The position numbers and the translations under genes were made by a program. The notes under the pieces were generated by a model. It was not told the DNA's origin. It saw only the letters and a program-made list of their open reading frames with translations, and ran no database searches. Shown here in pieces: positions 1 through 21,270 of a stretch of 64,000 nt of DNA (its first letter is position 1; each line of letters starts with the position of its first letter). Source of the DNA: Gadus chalcogrammus (taxonomy: Eukaryota; Chordata; Actinopteri; Gadiformes; Gadidae); NCBI RefSeq assembly GCF_026213295.1, contig NC_079428.1:683184-747183 (forward strand). Direction: 5' to 3'.

Positions 1-1454
<1,454 letters not shown>

Positions 1455-1629
1455 CTGGCGCGAGCGCCGCCGGGGGCTTGATGTCGCCGCCGCAGTCCCA
1501 GTCCGGCGGGTCCTCGTGCTGGTCTCCGCCCGGGTCCCGCTCCTCGTCCCGGTCCTCATCGAACCCTCCTCCTCCCTCGGAGCGCAGCGCCTCGTCCTCC
1601 TCGGAGGAGCGGAGAGGAGAGGACATCAT
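1455..1629 (-). CDS. chd3: Probable first coding exon of chd3 (chromatin remodeller), partial
   Basis: On the minus strand an open frame begins with two consecutive ATG codons (1629 and 1626) and reads MMSSPLRSSEEDEALRSEGG, then a Glu/Asp-rich stretch ending KPPAALAP. It stops at a good donor, CCAG|GTACAG, at 1455/1454, phase 1. Acidic, low-complexity N-termini are typical of the CHD3/4/5 subfamily of NuRD ATPases. The stronger argument is position: in human, CHD3 lies just downstream of CYB5D1 on the same strand, with NAA38 on the other side of CYB5D1, and the same order holds here. No chromodomain, PHD or helicase exon is inside the window, so identity rests on synteny and composition. It could instead be a chance open frame in a CpG-rich region. 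Confidence 0.5.
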
Positions 1630-2162
1630 AATCCTCTCATCGGGTCCCGCTCCCGGGTCCAGAAAGCGGGTTTCTCCCTGGATTATGGGATGTTTATTTA
1701 ATATTCAAATCGGACCAGGAGAGTGGGGGGCGTTTGGAATATTTTACACTAGGCAACGCAACAAAGATGGCCGACCTTATATTTATTTTTTAACAACCCC
1801 CCCCAATAAGAAAAAATCCCCTTACATAAAAAAATGGCTGACTATATTATTTCAGAACGCACCCCCTCCTCCCTCTCTCTCTCTCTCTCTCTCCGTCTCT
1901 CCCCCCTCTCTCTCTCTCTCTCTCTGCCTGTAGTCGCCCCCTCCCATCTTAAAAATGTACACATTGTTACCAGGAAAGGGGTGTGTGCGTGTGCGTGTGT
2001 GTATGCGCGTGTGTGTATGTGCGCGCGTATGCATGTAAGTTACAGTAACTTGTGTCTTGTGTGCACCCCCCCCCCTCCCTGATCAGAAAACGCATTCGAG
2101 CGACTCGTCCGTTTACAGTCACTTTCCAACATCACGCAGCGTCTGCATTGCAGACGCCTCCT

Positions 2163-2260
<98 letters not shown>

Positions 2261-2333
2261 AACATGGCCACCTTATGTATTCTTCAGAACCCTACCGCTG
2301 TATGTTATTTTTGGTGCGTGTGGTGTGTGTGTG

Positions 2334-2375
<42 letters not shown>

Positions 2376-2751
2376 CGTGCGTGTGTTTTCAGCGGGAGGG
2401 TTTCCAGTGCTGGGGAGGGATTGCGAGAGGGGGGCTGGGAAATATGCCGCAGCCATGCCCATGCCGACATCAGATTGTATTGCTTAAAAACATTAACTAT
2501 TTGTGGGGAGGACAGGAGCAGATATGCAAATGAAGAGATGTATGTTTTTCATTTGCACAGCGCCTCGGCAGACGGGGAGTTAAACACGCAGAGCGATCCT
2601 ATTTCCAGTCGGCCTACCGGGGGTTTTAACAGAGGTTTTGCTTCAAGGAAGACGGATTTCCCGGTAACTTTGTGCCCGATGCTCCGTGGTCCACCTCCAG
2701 CCCCACCGCCCGGGCCTGACAACTGGGGGGCAGTGAGGCCACGGGGACACC

Positions 2752-2782
<31 letters not shown>

Positions 2783-3556
2783 ACCCCCCCCCCCCCCCCC
2801 CGCCACGGCGCTCGTGCTGCCCTTTGTTTTAGTGAAACCATGCTCACGTTTCCATTGTCATATAAAGTGGGTTGAAAATATAAAAAGAGCCATTTGGACA
2901 CCGTCTGCATGAAAAGACACTGTAATAAACATTTGATGAGTAACGAAATTCGGCCCTCTGTCAATAGTCTTGGTACATTCTGTACTGGCGTGCTGTAGAG
3001 GAGCTATGTGGAGATATCTATAGATGGGAGATCATTAATCTTGATGTAATGGAACAGCCTGCATTACATTCCCTGGATGCGGTACAGAAACTTCAGACTG
3101 CTTTGTTCTATCAAGGTAGGAGTGGAAGTTAGGAGTTATAATAAGATCTTTACCCTATAATACACACATACAGACCATAATAAGAGCTATAACCTACAAT
3201 AAACACATACAGACCATACAGAACATAATAAGACCTATAACTTATAATAACACACAGACCATGATAACGCATACAGACTGTAATAAGACCTATAATAACA
3301 CACAGACCATAATAAAACCTAGAACCTATAACAACACGTACAGCCCATATAGAACATACTAAGACCTATAACCTATAATAACACACACAGACAATGATAA
3401 CGCATACAGACTGTAATAAGACCTATAATAAACACATCCAGACCATAATAAAACCTATAATAAACACACTCTCCCGATAACACCATCCATGGACTTTAAT
3501 ACCATTCAGACCCTCGTCAGACTTCGTAGCATACAGACCATAATAACCCCCCAGTG
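1630..3556. other. Intergenic, probable chd3 upstream region with many simple repeats
   Basis: No gene seen. It contains CT-rich DNA (1861-1925), a TG-rich stretch (1980-2035), (CA)n (2165-2257), (TG)n (2323-2390) and a poly-C run with one A (2756-2800). Bases 3130-3480 are a degenerate tandem array of units like CAGACCATAATAAGACCTATAA. Bases 2480-2700 are unique sequence with an octamer ATGCAAAT near 2525 and could be regulatory. The long frames that cross these repeats are repeat translations. Confidence 0.5.
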
Positions 3557-5576
<2,020 letters not shown>

Positions 5577-5895
5577 CTTAGTTTCAATCTTTAGTTGTAA
5601 AAACAAACTCGACCGACGTTATGTTATTGGAACGCCTCCCAAACGGACCCGTTGCCCTGGAGACCAAGTGGGCGTTGCCCTCAGCCCAAACCAATACGCT
5701 TCACATTTATTAAAATAATTTCTGGTAACACAATGATTAGAGAATTATCAAACACAGTACTTTGTATTAAATATATTCTGAAAATGATAGATAATAAAAT
5801 ATTGCAGTTAATGCCCCCCAAGCTACGTCACACAGAGTTCCGGTTTTCTGGTCCGTCGGAATATTTCGTCCGCCGGAAACCGAGAGGGAAAAGGG
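5577..5895. promoter_or_regulatory. Bidirectional cyb5d1/naa38 promoter with RFX X-box
   Basis: The two start codons face away from each other with 319 bases between them. At 5651-5664 is GTTGCC-CT-GGAGAC, which fits the RFX X-box consensus RYYRYY-N2-RRNRAC exactly and lies 75 bases upstream of the cyb5d1 ATG. X-boxes drive genes of motile and sensory cilia through RFX factors, which suits an axonemal protein. Motif and spacing are seen directly; function is inferred. Confidence 0.65.
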
Positions 5896-6884
5896 ATGGA
5901 AGAGAACGGTCCTCCTTGTAACGTATGTGATCCTCCCCAAACAATCAGTGTTAACCATTATCACATTGGTTTACTTATATATCGCGTATAGCCTTTGGTA
6001 CGTTCGTGAAATCTGATAAAGCACAGACACATTTGTCCGTTCCCTCATCATTGATTGACGGCTCATTGTTGATTGACAGCTTGAGGCCCCGTCGTCGTCG
6101 TCGTCGTCCAGACAGAAGCTGGAGGGGCTGCTGAACAAGAACATGCGGATCCGCATGACGGACGGCCGGACCCTGGTGGGCCTCTTCCTCTGCACGGACC
6201 GCGACTGCAACGTCATCCTGGGGTCCGCCCAGGAGTTCCTAAAGTCCTCAGGTAGGAGCTGCGACCCTCTGATGATGATGATGCTTCTACGTGTTGAAAC
6301 CATCAGTCCACAGCCCTTGGCCGTTATAGTAGACGTCAATGGTTTGTTTTACCAGCAGTGACACTATCTAGTATAGGCCTCATTACAAGTTGGAGTGTCC
6401 ACCCAGCTGCGGCTCTATGACGGGTAGATCAACTAGAATCAGTCAGTGGCTCAGTCCACTGAAAGGTCCTCTACCAGTGGGTTCAGCCGACTGAATGGTT
6501 CTCTACCAGTGGGTTCAGTCCACTGAATGGCTCTCTACCAGTGGGTTCAGCCGACTGAATGGTTCTCTACCAGTGGGTTCAGCCTACTGAATGGTTCTAT
6601 GGTTCTGTCTCTATGTATTGACCCCTGGTCTTGGTGTTGGCATGACCCCTGGTCCTGGTGTTAACTCCTCCCTCTGTGTTGACTCCTCCCTCTGTGTTGA
6701 CTCCTCCCTCTGCGGGTTGACTCCTCCCTCTGTGTGTTGACTCCTCCCTCTGTGTGCAGACATGTTCTCCCAGGGGGAGCCGCGGGTGCTGGGCCTGGCC
6801 ATGATACCCGGCCACCACGTTGTCTCCATCGAGGTGGAGGCCGACACGCTGGCCGACGCGGGGTGCTTCAGGGGCAGCCACTGA
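5896..6884 (+). CDS. naa38: N-alpha-acetyltransferase 38, NatC auxiliary subunit (LSMD1)
   Basis: Three exons, 5896-5922, 6080-6251 and 6760-6884, give 107 codons plus TGA (human about 125). Exon 1 encodes only MEENGPPCN before a GTATGT donor. Exon 2 encodes a six-serine run, mostly from repeated TCG, followed by the Sm-like core [20 protein letters not shown] and [14 protein letters not shown]. Exon 3 finishes with [20 protein letters not shown] and ends CFRGSH. NAA38 is the Sm-fold subunit of the NatC complex (NAA30-NAA35-NAA38), which co-translationally acetylates Met-hydrophobic N-termini at the ribosome. The start is the first ATG, and the short exon 1 fits the family's variable N-terminus. 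Divergent to cyb5d1. Confidence 0.95.
6652..6758 (+). repeat. Tandem repeat forming the naa38 exon 3 polypyrimidine tract
   Basis: Five to six units of about 20 bases, (TGT)GTTGACTCCTCCCTCT, run without a gap into the acceptor TGTGTGCAG at 6759. The pyrimidine tract of this splice site is therefore made of repeat DNA. Upstream (6440-6600), another tandem repeat of about 37 bases (CTACCAGTGGGTTCAGCC type) occupies the intron. Confidence 0.8.
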
Positions 6885-7174
6885 GGCCCTGCCTCCACCT
6901 GCCTCCAGGGGAGGGCTGGGGCGATGGTCACGTCGAGATGGTGGTCGCTGCCGTCGAGGGAGGTCGGATTACCTGGTACGAGGAGCAGAGTCGATGGTCT
7001 CTCCGCTCTTCTGGAGATCCCCTACCCCCTCTGACGCCGTGTGGGCAAAACTTTGTTGCAGACCTTTGGACAATTGTGTGTGTGTGTAAGTGTGTGTGTG
7101 ATGAGGATGCTTGGAACGTGTGACTCAAAGTGAACGGGTTGAAAGCGAGATCGAGTTGTACTTATTTGTTTTTA

Positions 7175-7180
7175 AATAAA
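7175..7180 (+). terminator. naa38 polyadenylation signal
   Basis: AATAAA lies 291 bases after the naa38 stop codon, followed by TG-rich sequence. It is the first canonical signal downstream on this strand. Confidence 0.7.
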
Positions 7181-8677
7181 CTTGCTTACTGTAGACGAAG
7201 CAGATTGGATGTTGTTTCGTCATTTGGGCAAACAAATGAGATAAACTTGATACAAAGGGATTTTTTTTTCTTCATACTTTAATATTTGTACATATCCGTT
7301 TACCCAGCTTGGCAACGAACTCTGGTACAACAAAGTCCCCTATAAACTGTAGGAAGCGGCCCTCTGCCATTGGTTAAAAATCAAAAGGTTTGTCACATTC
7401 AGGCTTCCTACAATAAATCAGTGACGGATTCAAAGAACTTACAGTACCTACAGTGTCTTGGAATACGACATCCCGATTCGTCTTTTAAATATTGTTTTCA
7501 TTCATGTCTCGACGACCAATAAATGTGAAAATGAGAAATACAAATTGATCAGGTTTTTCAAACCTTAAAATGTTAAATAATGTAAACCGGTCAGACCTTC
7601 CTTCTACTTTAACAGTGGGGGTTGGGGCAACAGTTGGTCTGAGCTGCCAAAGAAAGTCAGCTAGACTTTGTATATCTTAGGTCGAGTAAACAATATAAAA
7701 CGGGAGAACGTAGGTATCGGATCCACCTGTAGGCTGAGTGAGAGGCGGGTGATGAGCAACAGTGTGACGACTGTCGACCGGGGGCCATTTTGATAGTTCA
7801 AGCTCTTAAAGGTAACTTTATTGATCCTTTGACTTTCAAACGACAACTGGAGTTTTCTTGGTGGAAATTTAGGAGGAGGGAACACAGTAAACATTCTGGG
7901 GTTTAACCAAATCTGGAGTGGTTGTTTTTAAGAAATGTTTTTTTCTTATTTTAAAAGTGCAAGTTCACAAAGATGTGCTTGAAGAGACAAAGGAAAGAAA
8001 ATTAAAAAAGTAATACATGCTAAAAGTCTTGAATCAACCAGACTTTATAAAACAAAATGAAAAATCTTCAAGTTCCGCTTCAGTCGGTTTAAAATGTAGA
8101 AGCCATCCAAGACGAGAACCAAGAGTGAGCAACTGAAAACAAGAAAACGGGAAAAAACTAAAACTAAATAGAAGTCTCTTGGTAGAGATTCACCAATGGC
8201 ACAGAGAAATCACCGGGAGAATCACCCGTCCCAGAAGGAAAGCGTGGAGAAGGAAGCGCTGCTGCCTCCAGCCGCCACCGCCTCCCCCGCCTCCACGCTG
8301 GGAGAGACTTGATCGCAGAAGGACTCGACTAAACCACCAACAGTAACCGAAGCAGGGTGTCCCCATCTTGTCGACCAGAGAGTCACTGGGGCCCCCGGGG
8401 GTGGGGGGGGGCTGCGGTACGGTCGAGGTTCAGACCACCCAACCACCCGACAAGGCGACAAATAAAAAAAGACGACAAATAAAACCAGTCCGAGGTGAAG
8501 CACTGCTCAGGCTGTTCCTCCCGATCCCACCCACCCCCCCCCCCCCCCAAAAAATAAAGTACTTCCTCCGTCCCTCTCCCCAGTGTCCCGTCCAGACGTC
8601 GCAGGGGCCCCCACCATGGTCCCCCAGCCTCGCCGGGGCCCCCACCATGGTCCCCCAGCCACCCCGGGCCCCTGGTT
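7181..8677. other. Convergent naa38/dnajc3 3' region
   Basis: No gene seen. The region must hold the dnajc3 3' UTR on the minus strand. A TTTATT (AATAAA on the minus strand) near 7815 is the best candidate signal, about 860 bases past the stop. Bases 8590-8665 contain a short direct repeat of GGGGCCCCCACCATGGTCCC. Confidence 0.5.
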
Positions 8678-16350
<7,673 letters not shown>

Positions 16351-16748
16351 GTCCGCCTCTCAACTCTTGTGTATTATGGAGGATACTGATATTATTAATA
16401 TTCCTTTGCAGATGCCAATGCGTGTCATTGGACCCCGGTTGGTCCTCTTGTACTTCTCATCGTTTCCCCTGCAAAAGGAGCGACACAACACAGTGTATTT
16501 ACGGTCCGGCGCTCAAACCCCTCCGTGTGGAAAACCCAGAGCGCAGAAACAGCGCTAAGTAGTTCCCTCCAACACCAGTCTAATCGATACTAAATCGGGT
16601 TCTTATTGTCGTTTTAATCCGGTTGCACTGAAGACTTTAGAGACTTCAGATGCGACGTTCAACAGCTGACGGCTGCGTTTTTACACCGGACTGAACTTGT
16701 TGTCGGGCCGGCCGGGTAGACGCCCCCTCTCTGCCCCAATCCCCGCTG

Positions 16749-16759
16749 GTTGGTCCACG
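16749..16759 (+). promoter_or_regulatory. Near-match to ERSE-II in dnajc3 promoter
   Basis: GTTGGTCCACG differs by one base from ERSE-II (ATTGG-N-CCACG). It lies 27 bases from the full ERSE at 16786-16804, on the opposite strand. Alone it would be weak evidence. Confidence 0.35.
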
Positions 16760-16785
16760 CAGCGCACCGCGGTCCTGGCTGGAGA

Positions 16786-16804
16786 CGTGGGCCGCTCTGA
16801 TTGG
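16786..16804 (-). promoter_or_regulatory. ER stress response element (ERSE) upstream of dnajc3
   Basis: The minus strand reads CCAAT-CAGAGCGGC-CCACG, an exact match to the ERSE consensus CCAAT-N9-CCACG bound by NF-Y together with ATF6/XBP1. It lies about 436 bases upstream of the dnajc3 start codon in the gene's orientation. P58IPK is an established unfolded-protein-response target in mammals, so an ERSE here is expected biology conserved in fish. The match is seen directly; activity is inferred. Confidence 0.75.
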
Positions 16805-17513
16805 ACCGAGGTTTAGTCCCGCCTCAGCAGGACGCCTGTCAGAAAACACCATCGTTGTAAAGGGGCGCGTCCTTTCCTCCGACAGGTCACGCCCCTTTCC
16901 AATTATGATGATTTCTGATTTCTGACCGGCGTCTGGATTATTCTGCGTTATGTATTCAATAATAATAATATTTATTATCATGGTCTGATTATTTTACCAG
17001 AAATGAAAAGCAAAATGAATGTCTGTACAACATGATGGATGTATTTCTTTTATTGCATTGCAGTTGTAAAAAATATGCAGAAAATAAAATGCACTACAAT
17101 TGATCTTTTATAAAACTGTACAAAACATTTTTTTTTCAGAAACTATTTTCTTTGTGTGTATATTTACATGCCAACAGATCACTAAAGAATTCATTTGAAA
17201 AGATTGTCGAAATATTCCAATTGTCAAAACGAATGTGTTTGGTATTGCTCTCATGGTGAGAAACACACTAATATATAAACACATTAAAAGCATACAATAG
17301 AAAATAGAAAAATGTATACCTAATTCAATTACTTTGGTACATTTTGTTAGGAAGTCATTATTTACAAGTGTCAACATTTTCGCGTTACAAAAGAGTTAGC
17401 TCGAATTAAAAATAATTCAAATTCCTACAGTGATCCCCCAAAACCCGAACAACACTGACACACAGCGATCTGTTCAACATCTGGCAGCAGACGGTCGAAG
17501 GTGACGTCCCACG

Positions 17514-20500
17514 TCAGACGTACGCGTTACGTCCGTACGTGCTGGCGGCCACGCTCCGAGTCGGTGCGACGCCGGAGTACACGGTGCCTCTGGGCTGGTA
17601 GGGCAGCGGGCTGGGGGTGGGGGGTGATGGAGGAATAGGGTAGGATTGTTATTTTTTTTTTTTACAAATAGATAACAATATATAAATATATATTTTATAA
17701 ATTATTATAAAAAATGATAAAGTAATAGAAGCAAGTAAAATCAGGAAAAAAACAACCCATTAAAAAAAGAATACGCAAAGAGCAAAGCCTCATTACTCAC
17801 TATTTCTCCTCGGTGCCCATCTTGCAGGAGCAGGTGAGACACGAGCCGCCGGCGATGGCGAGGACAGCCGAGCACCAGCCGATGTACAGTCCCTCTCCGA
17901 TCTCAAACCTGGAACCACCAGCAGGGGGCAGTCACGAACCACCCTCATCTCTATCAACCGGCACCCATCTCTATCAACAGGCCCCCATCTCTATCGACCG
18001 GCACCCATCTCTATCGACCGGCACCCATCTCTATCAACCGGCCCCCATCTCTATCACAGAGGTGTAACAGCTGGTGCCAGGACAGTTCATGAAGCTATAA
18101 TGAAGTCACCTACCCACACCCGTCTTACACACTTATTGTATGTTGTACGTCCATAGAAATAGTACTTAGCATTGTGTAGCATCTTATCCTAGCTATCTCT
18201 GTTGTTTACGGGGAATGGGTTAACCTAGTGATGGTTAGTGGTTCTATGAACGTCCTTACTGTACCGACAGCGATATATTATTGTTCCTCTTTCTTCTGAC
18301 AGATGTACTGATTGTAAGTCGCTTTGGATAAAAGCGTCTGCTAAACGCCCTGAATGTAAATGGAGTATGAGTCTGTGGGCTCGCCAGTGCGCGTTATCAA
18401 CGTCATGAGCTACTTCTGTGACGTCCCCCCCCCCCCCCCCACACACACACACACCCTCAGTGCCCTGTGTGTATTCACTTACTTTGTCCCCGGGTAGATG
18501 GGATTGAAGAAGTCCTGGGTGATGTTGAAGGCGTACCACGACACGGAGATCATAGTGCACAGACCTGGGGAGGGAGGGAGGGAGGGAGGGAGGGAGGGAG
18601 GGAGGGAGGGAGGGAGAGAGAGAGAGAGAGAGAGAGACAAACAGATAATGTGTGTGTGGTAGTGTGAGTTTTCAAACAATTGAACATTCAATATCCACTC
18701 GGATGGCCAGAGATGCACCACTCTCATCGTCTCATCATCCCTATATCATCCTCCTCAGCCCCTCACTCCTCACCCCCTCACCCTCCTCACCCTCCTCACC
18801 CCCTCACCCTCCTCTTCCCCCTCACCCTCCACAACCCCCTCCCCCCAACCTCTCACCCCCTCCCCCTCCTCACCCCCCACCCCCTCCCCCCCTCACCCCC
18901 CTCACCCCCTCCCCCCTCCCCCTCCTCACCCTCTCACCCCCTCCCCTCTCCCCCCCCCCTCCTCACCCCCCCCCCCCTCCCCCCCTCACCTTGGAGGAGG
19001 AACATGACCCCGGCCGTCCCCGCGATGCGCCCCTTCAGGACGTAGTTCTCTCCGCCCGCCTTGGAGCACTGGACCCCCACCAGCGCCGCCACGATGCCGA
19101 AGGCGCCCAGCACGATGGAGGCCACCATCAGGGCCCGCGACGCCTGGATGTAGCCTGGAGGACAGCACACAGCAGCACACAACGTTACACAACCGCGCAC
19201 AATACACAACGTCACACAGCAGCACACAACGTTACACAACCGCGCACAATACACACGTCACACAGCAGCACACAACGTTACACAACCGCGCACAATACAC
19301 AACGTCACACAGCAGCACACAACGTTACACAACCGCGCACAATACACAACGTCACACAGCAGCACACAACGTTACACAACCGCGCACAATACACAACGTC
19401 ACACAGCAGCACACAACGTTACACAACCGCGCACAATACACAACGTCACACAGCAACACACAACGTTACACAACCGCGCACAATACACAACGTCACACAG
19501 CAACACACAACGTTACACAACCGCGCACAATACACAACGTCACACAGCAGCACACAACGTTACACAACCGCACACAATACACAACGTTCCAGAATACAAA
19601 CACACCACACAGCGGCAAACAATACACACAGCCCCACACAGCGCATACAACGTCACACAACAACACACAGCGTCACACAACATTACACAATACACACAGC
19701 ACCACACAACATCACACAACTCATCACTTAGAAGGCCTGCACACAACACCACGCAACATCACACAACACACAACCCTACACAACACACAACACACAACCC
19801 TACACAACACACAACATCTCACAACACACAACGCACCACTGAGAAGGCCTGCACACAACTCCGCACAACACCACATCACTGAGAGGGACAGTTCAAGGAC
19901 ACACACGCATACAAACACAAGTACATGCACACGCACAAACACACGCACACACACATACACGTACCCAAACGCACACACATACACACACACGTACGCAGGC
20001 ACACCAGCACACGCACACACACGTACACATGCACGCGTACACACGCATACACAGACACACACATGCACACAATTAGACCCACACACACCCCTTGATGTGC
20101 ACTCACTCATTATGCAAAAACATGAATAATATATTTAGTTATTTTAGAGAAGGTAAGTTGCTTTCGAAGTCCACTCCTTCTGAGGGAAAATACTCAGTAA
20201 TAGTAGTAATTAGTAGTAGTGATTTCCAAGTAAAAAGTTATGTTAGTTAACATTTACCCAGTATTTGAAAGAAAAGAAACCGGAAAAGAAACCATCATCC
20301 CTATTGTTAAACATTAATGTAGAGTTCAACCAGCGTGGGTGTTTAGATGGACAATGGGTTAGGATGGAGATGATGTATGGAGAAATACATCACCACTCTG
20401 GAGAGACACATCCCGAACCGCTCGAGTTAATGAGTAACCACTAAAGGTGTTAAGTTTCAAGAAATTCAGTGTACAAAGTGTACTGGAGACTAAAGAGCAC

Positions 20501-21270
20501 TAATGTAGTGGTAGGTACATGCAAAGGCTGGCTAGTGGTGGGTTCAGTGGTTCATGTTCCCATGATATTCATCCAGTGTGGACTCCACAATATCTGATTT
20601 GAGAACTCGAAAGCAATGTCTTTAAACATCTGAAGGGAAAAATTGTGACGTCATATTTTTTTTATCCTGCAGTTCTGGTGCTCCAACATTTTATGACATT
20701 ATCATAAACTTTTGAATGTTATGGTGGCTGTAAAACAAATTGAATCAATATATCATTGTGAATCCTGTTATCAACACTGGAGGAGACACTTTAGCTACTA
20801 CTTCTATAAAACTATATAGAAGTATACTACTATATAGTAGTATATATATATAGAAGTATCCTACTATATAGTAGTATAGTACAATTACTATTTACTTCCA
20901 TCACTATTCACTCATCGCGCGGACACTTGAATCCAGACTGAATCGTTTTCTAAAACACACATGTTCCACCTCATAGGTTAATCAGCGCTTCAAGGCCGAG
21001 CTCTGCGTCCGTCTGTCCTACCCCCCGTCCTACCGTCGGCCCGTCAGTCCTACCGTTGAGCGCCAGCAGCGAGGGGAACTCCCGGCAGTCGTGCACGCCG
21101 GTGGAGTCGGTGGCGCAGGACATCCACAGGTTCTCGTAGATGGTGGAGGTGGTGATGACGTTGCCGTTGACCGTGGAGGTCTTCCAGTAGCGGTTGGGCA
21201 GCGCGATGCCCACCATGACCCAGCCCAGGAAGCCCAGCAGCAGGGCCACGACCTCCACGATGGGGTCCAT
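17514..21270 (-). CDS. cldn15: Claudin-15 (tight-junction cation channel)
   Basis: Five minus-strand exons, 21054-21270, 18990-19154, 18483-18564, 17801-17908 and 17514-17610, give 222 codons plus TGA. The protein shows the claudin layout of four membrane segments. The first extracellular loop carries W29 and N47-L48-W49, with the disulfide cysteines C52 and C62. Family-typical words are [33 protein letters not shown] and the C-terminal YGRNAYV PDZ-binding end, all close to mammalian claudin-15. Acidic pore residues known from claudin-15 (E46, D55, acidic 64) are kept, which fits a paracellular sodium pore in gut epithelium. Fish have several claudin-15 copies, and which one this is remains open. 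Adjacency to fis1 is the same as in human 7q22. Confidence 0.93.
18123..18362 (-). repeat. Interspersed repeat, copy 1 of 4 (GCGACTTACAAT family)
   Basis: On the minus strand the copy reads GCGTTTAGCAGACGCTTTTA, then TCCAAAGCGACTTACAATCA and later GGTTAACCCATTCCCCGTAA. The same sequence recurs at 29079-29325, 54274-54440 and 55735-55985. It is a very common teleost SINE-like family. I give no family name because I cannot search. Confidence 0.75.
18568..18989. repeat. GGGA/GA tract and CCCTCA-rich repeat flanking cldn15 exon 3
   Basis: (GGGA)n then (GA)n at 18568-18637, and a pyrimidine-rich CCCCTCACCCTCCTC block at 18745-18989 that runs into the exon 2 donor. On the cldn15 sense strand these are pyrimidine-rich upstream of exon 3 and G-rich just after exon 2. 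Confidence 0.85.
19163..19600. repeat. About 47-bp minisatellite in cldn15 intron 1
   Basis: Nine near-identical units of CACACAGCAGCACACAACGT followed by TACACAACCGCGCACAATAC and ACAACGT, starting right next to the exon 2 acceptor. A looser CACAACA-rich tail continues to about 19870, and (CA)-rich sequence occupies 19900-20095. Confidence 0.9.
20100..21053. other. Remainder of cldn15 intron 1
   Basis: Unique AT-rich intron with no coding signal. Bases 20800-20885 contain a duplicated palindromic word around ACTATATAGTAGTATA. Near the exon 1 donor, the donor-like word CCTACC occurs three times (21018, 21029, 21049), so short alternative donors are possible. Confidence 0.5.

Larger units (their letters stand above)
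16351..17513. other. dnajc3 promoter and cldn15 3' region
   Basis: Between the dnajc3 start and the cldn15 stop (both minus). The half next to dnajc3 (16351-16900) is GC-rich with several CCAAT-type boxes. The rest (16900-17460) is AT-rich, with TTTATT at 17049-17054 (AATAAA on the minus strand) as a candidate cldn15 polyadenylation signal 460 bases past its stop. No further gene seen. Confidence 0.6.

Noticed and set aside
2052..2912. 286-codon frame near the left end
   Set aside because: Most of it is (CA)n, (TG)n and poly-C translation; the unique middle part matches no family.
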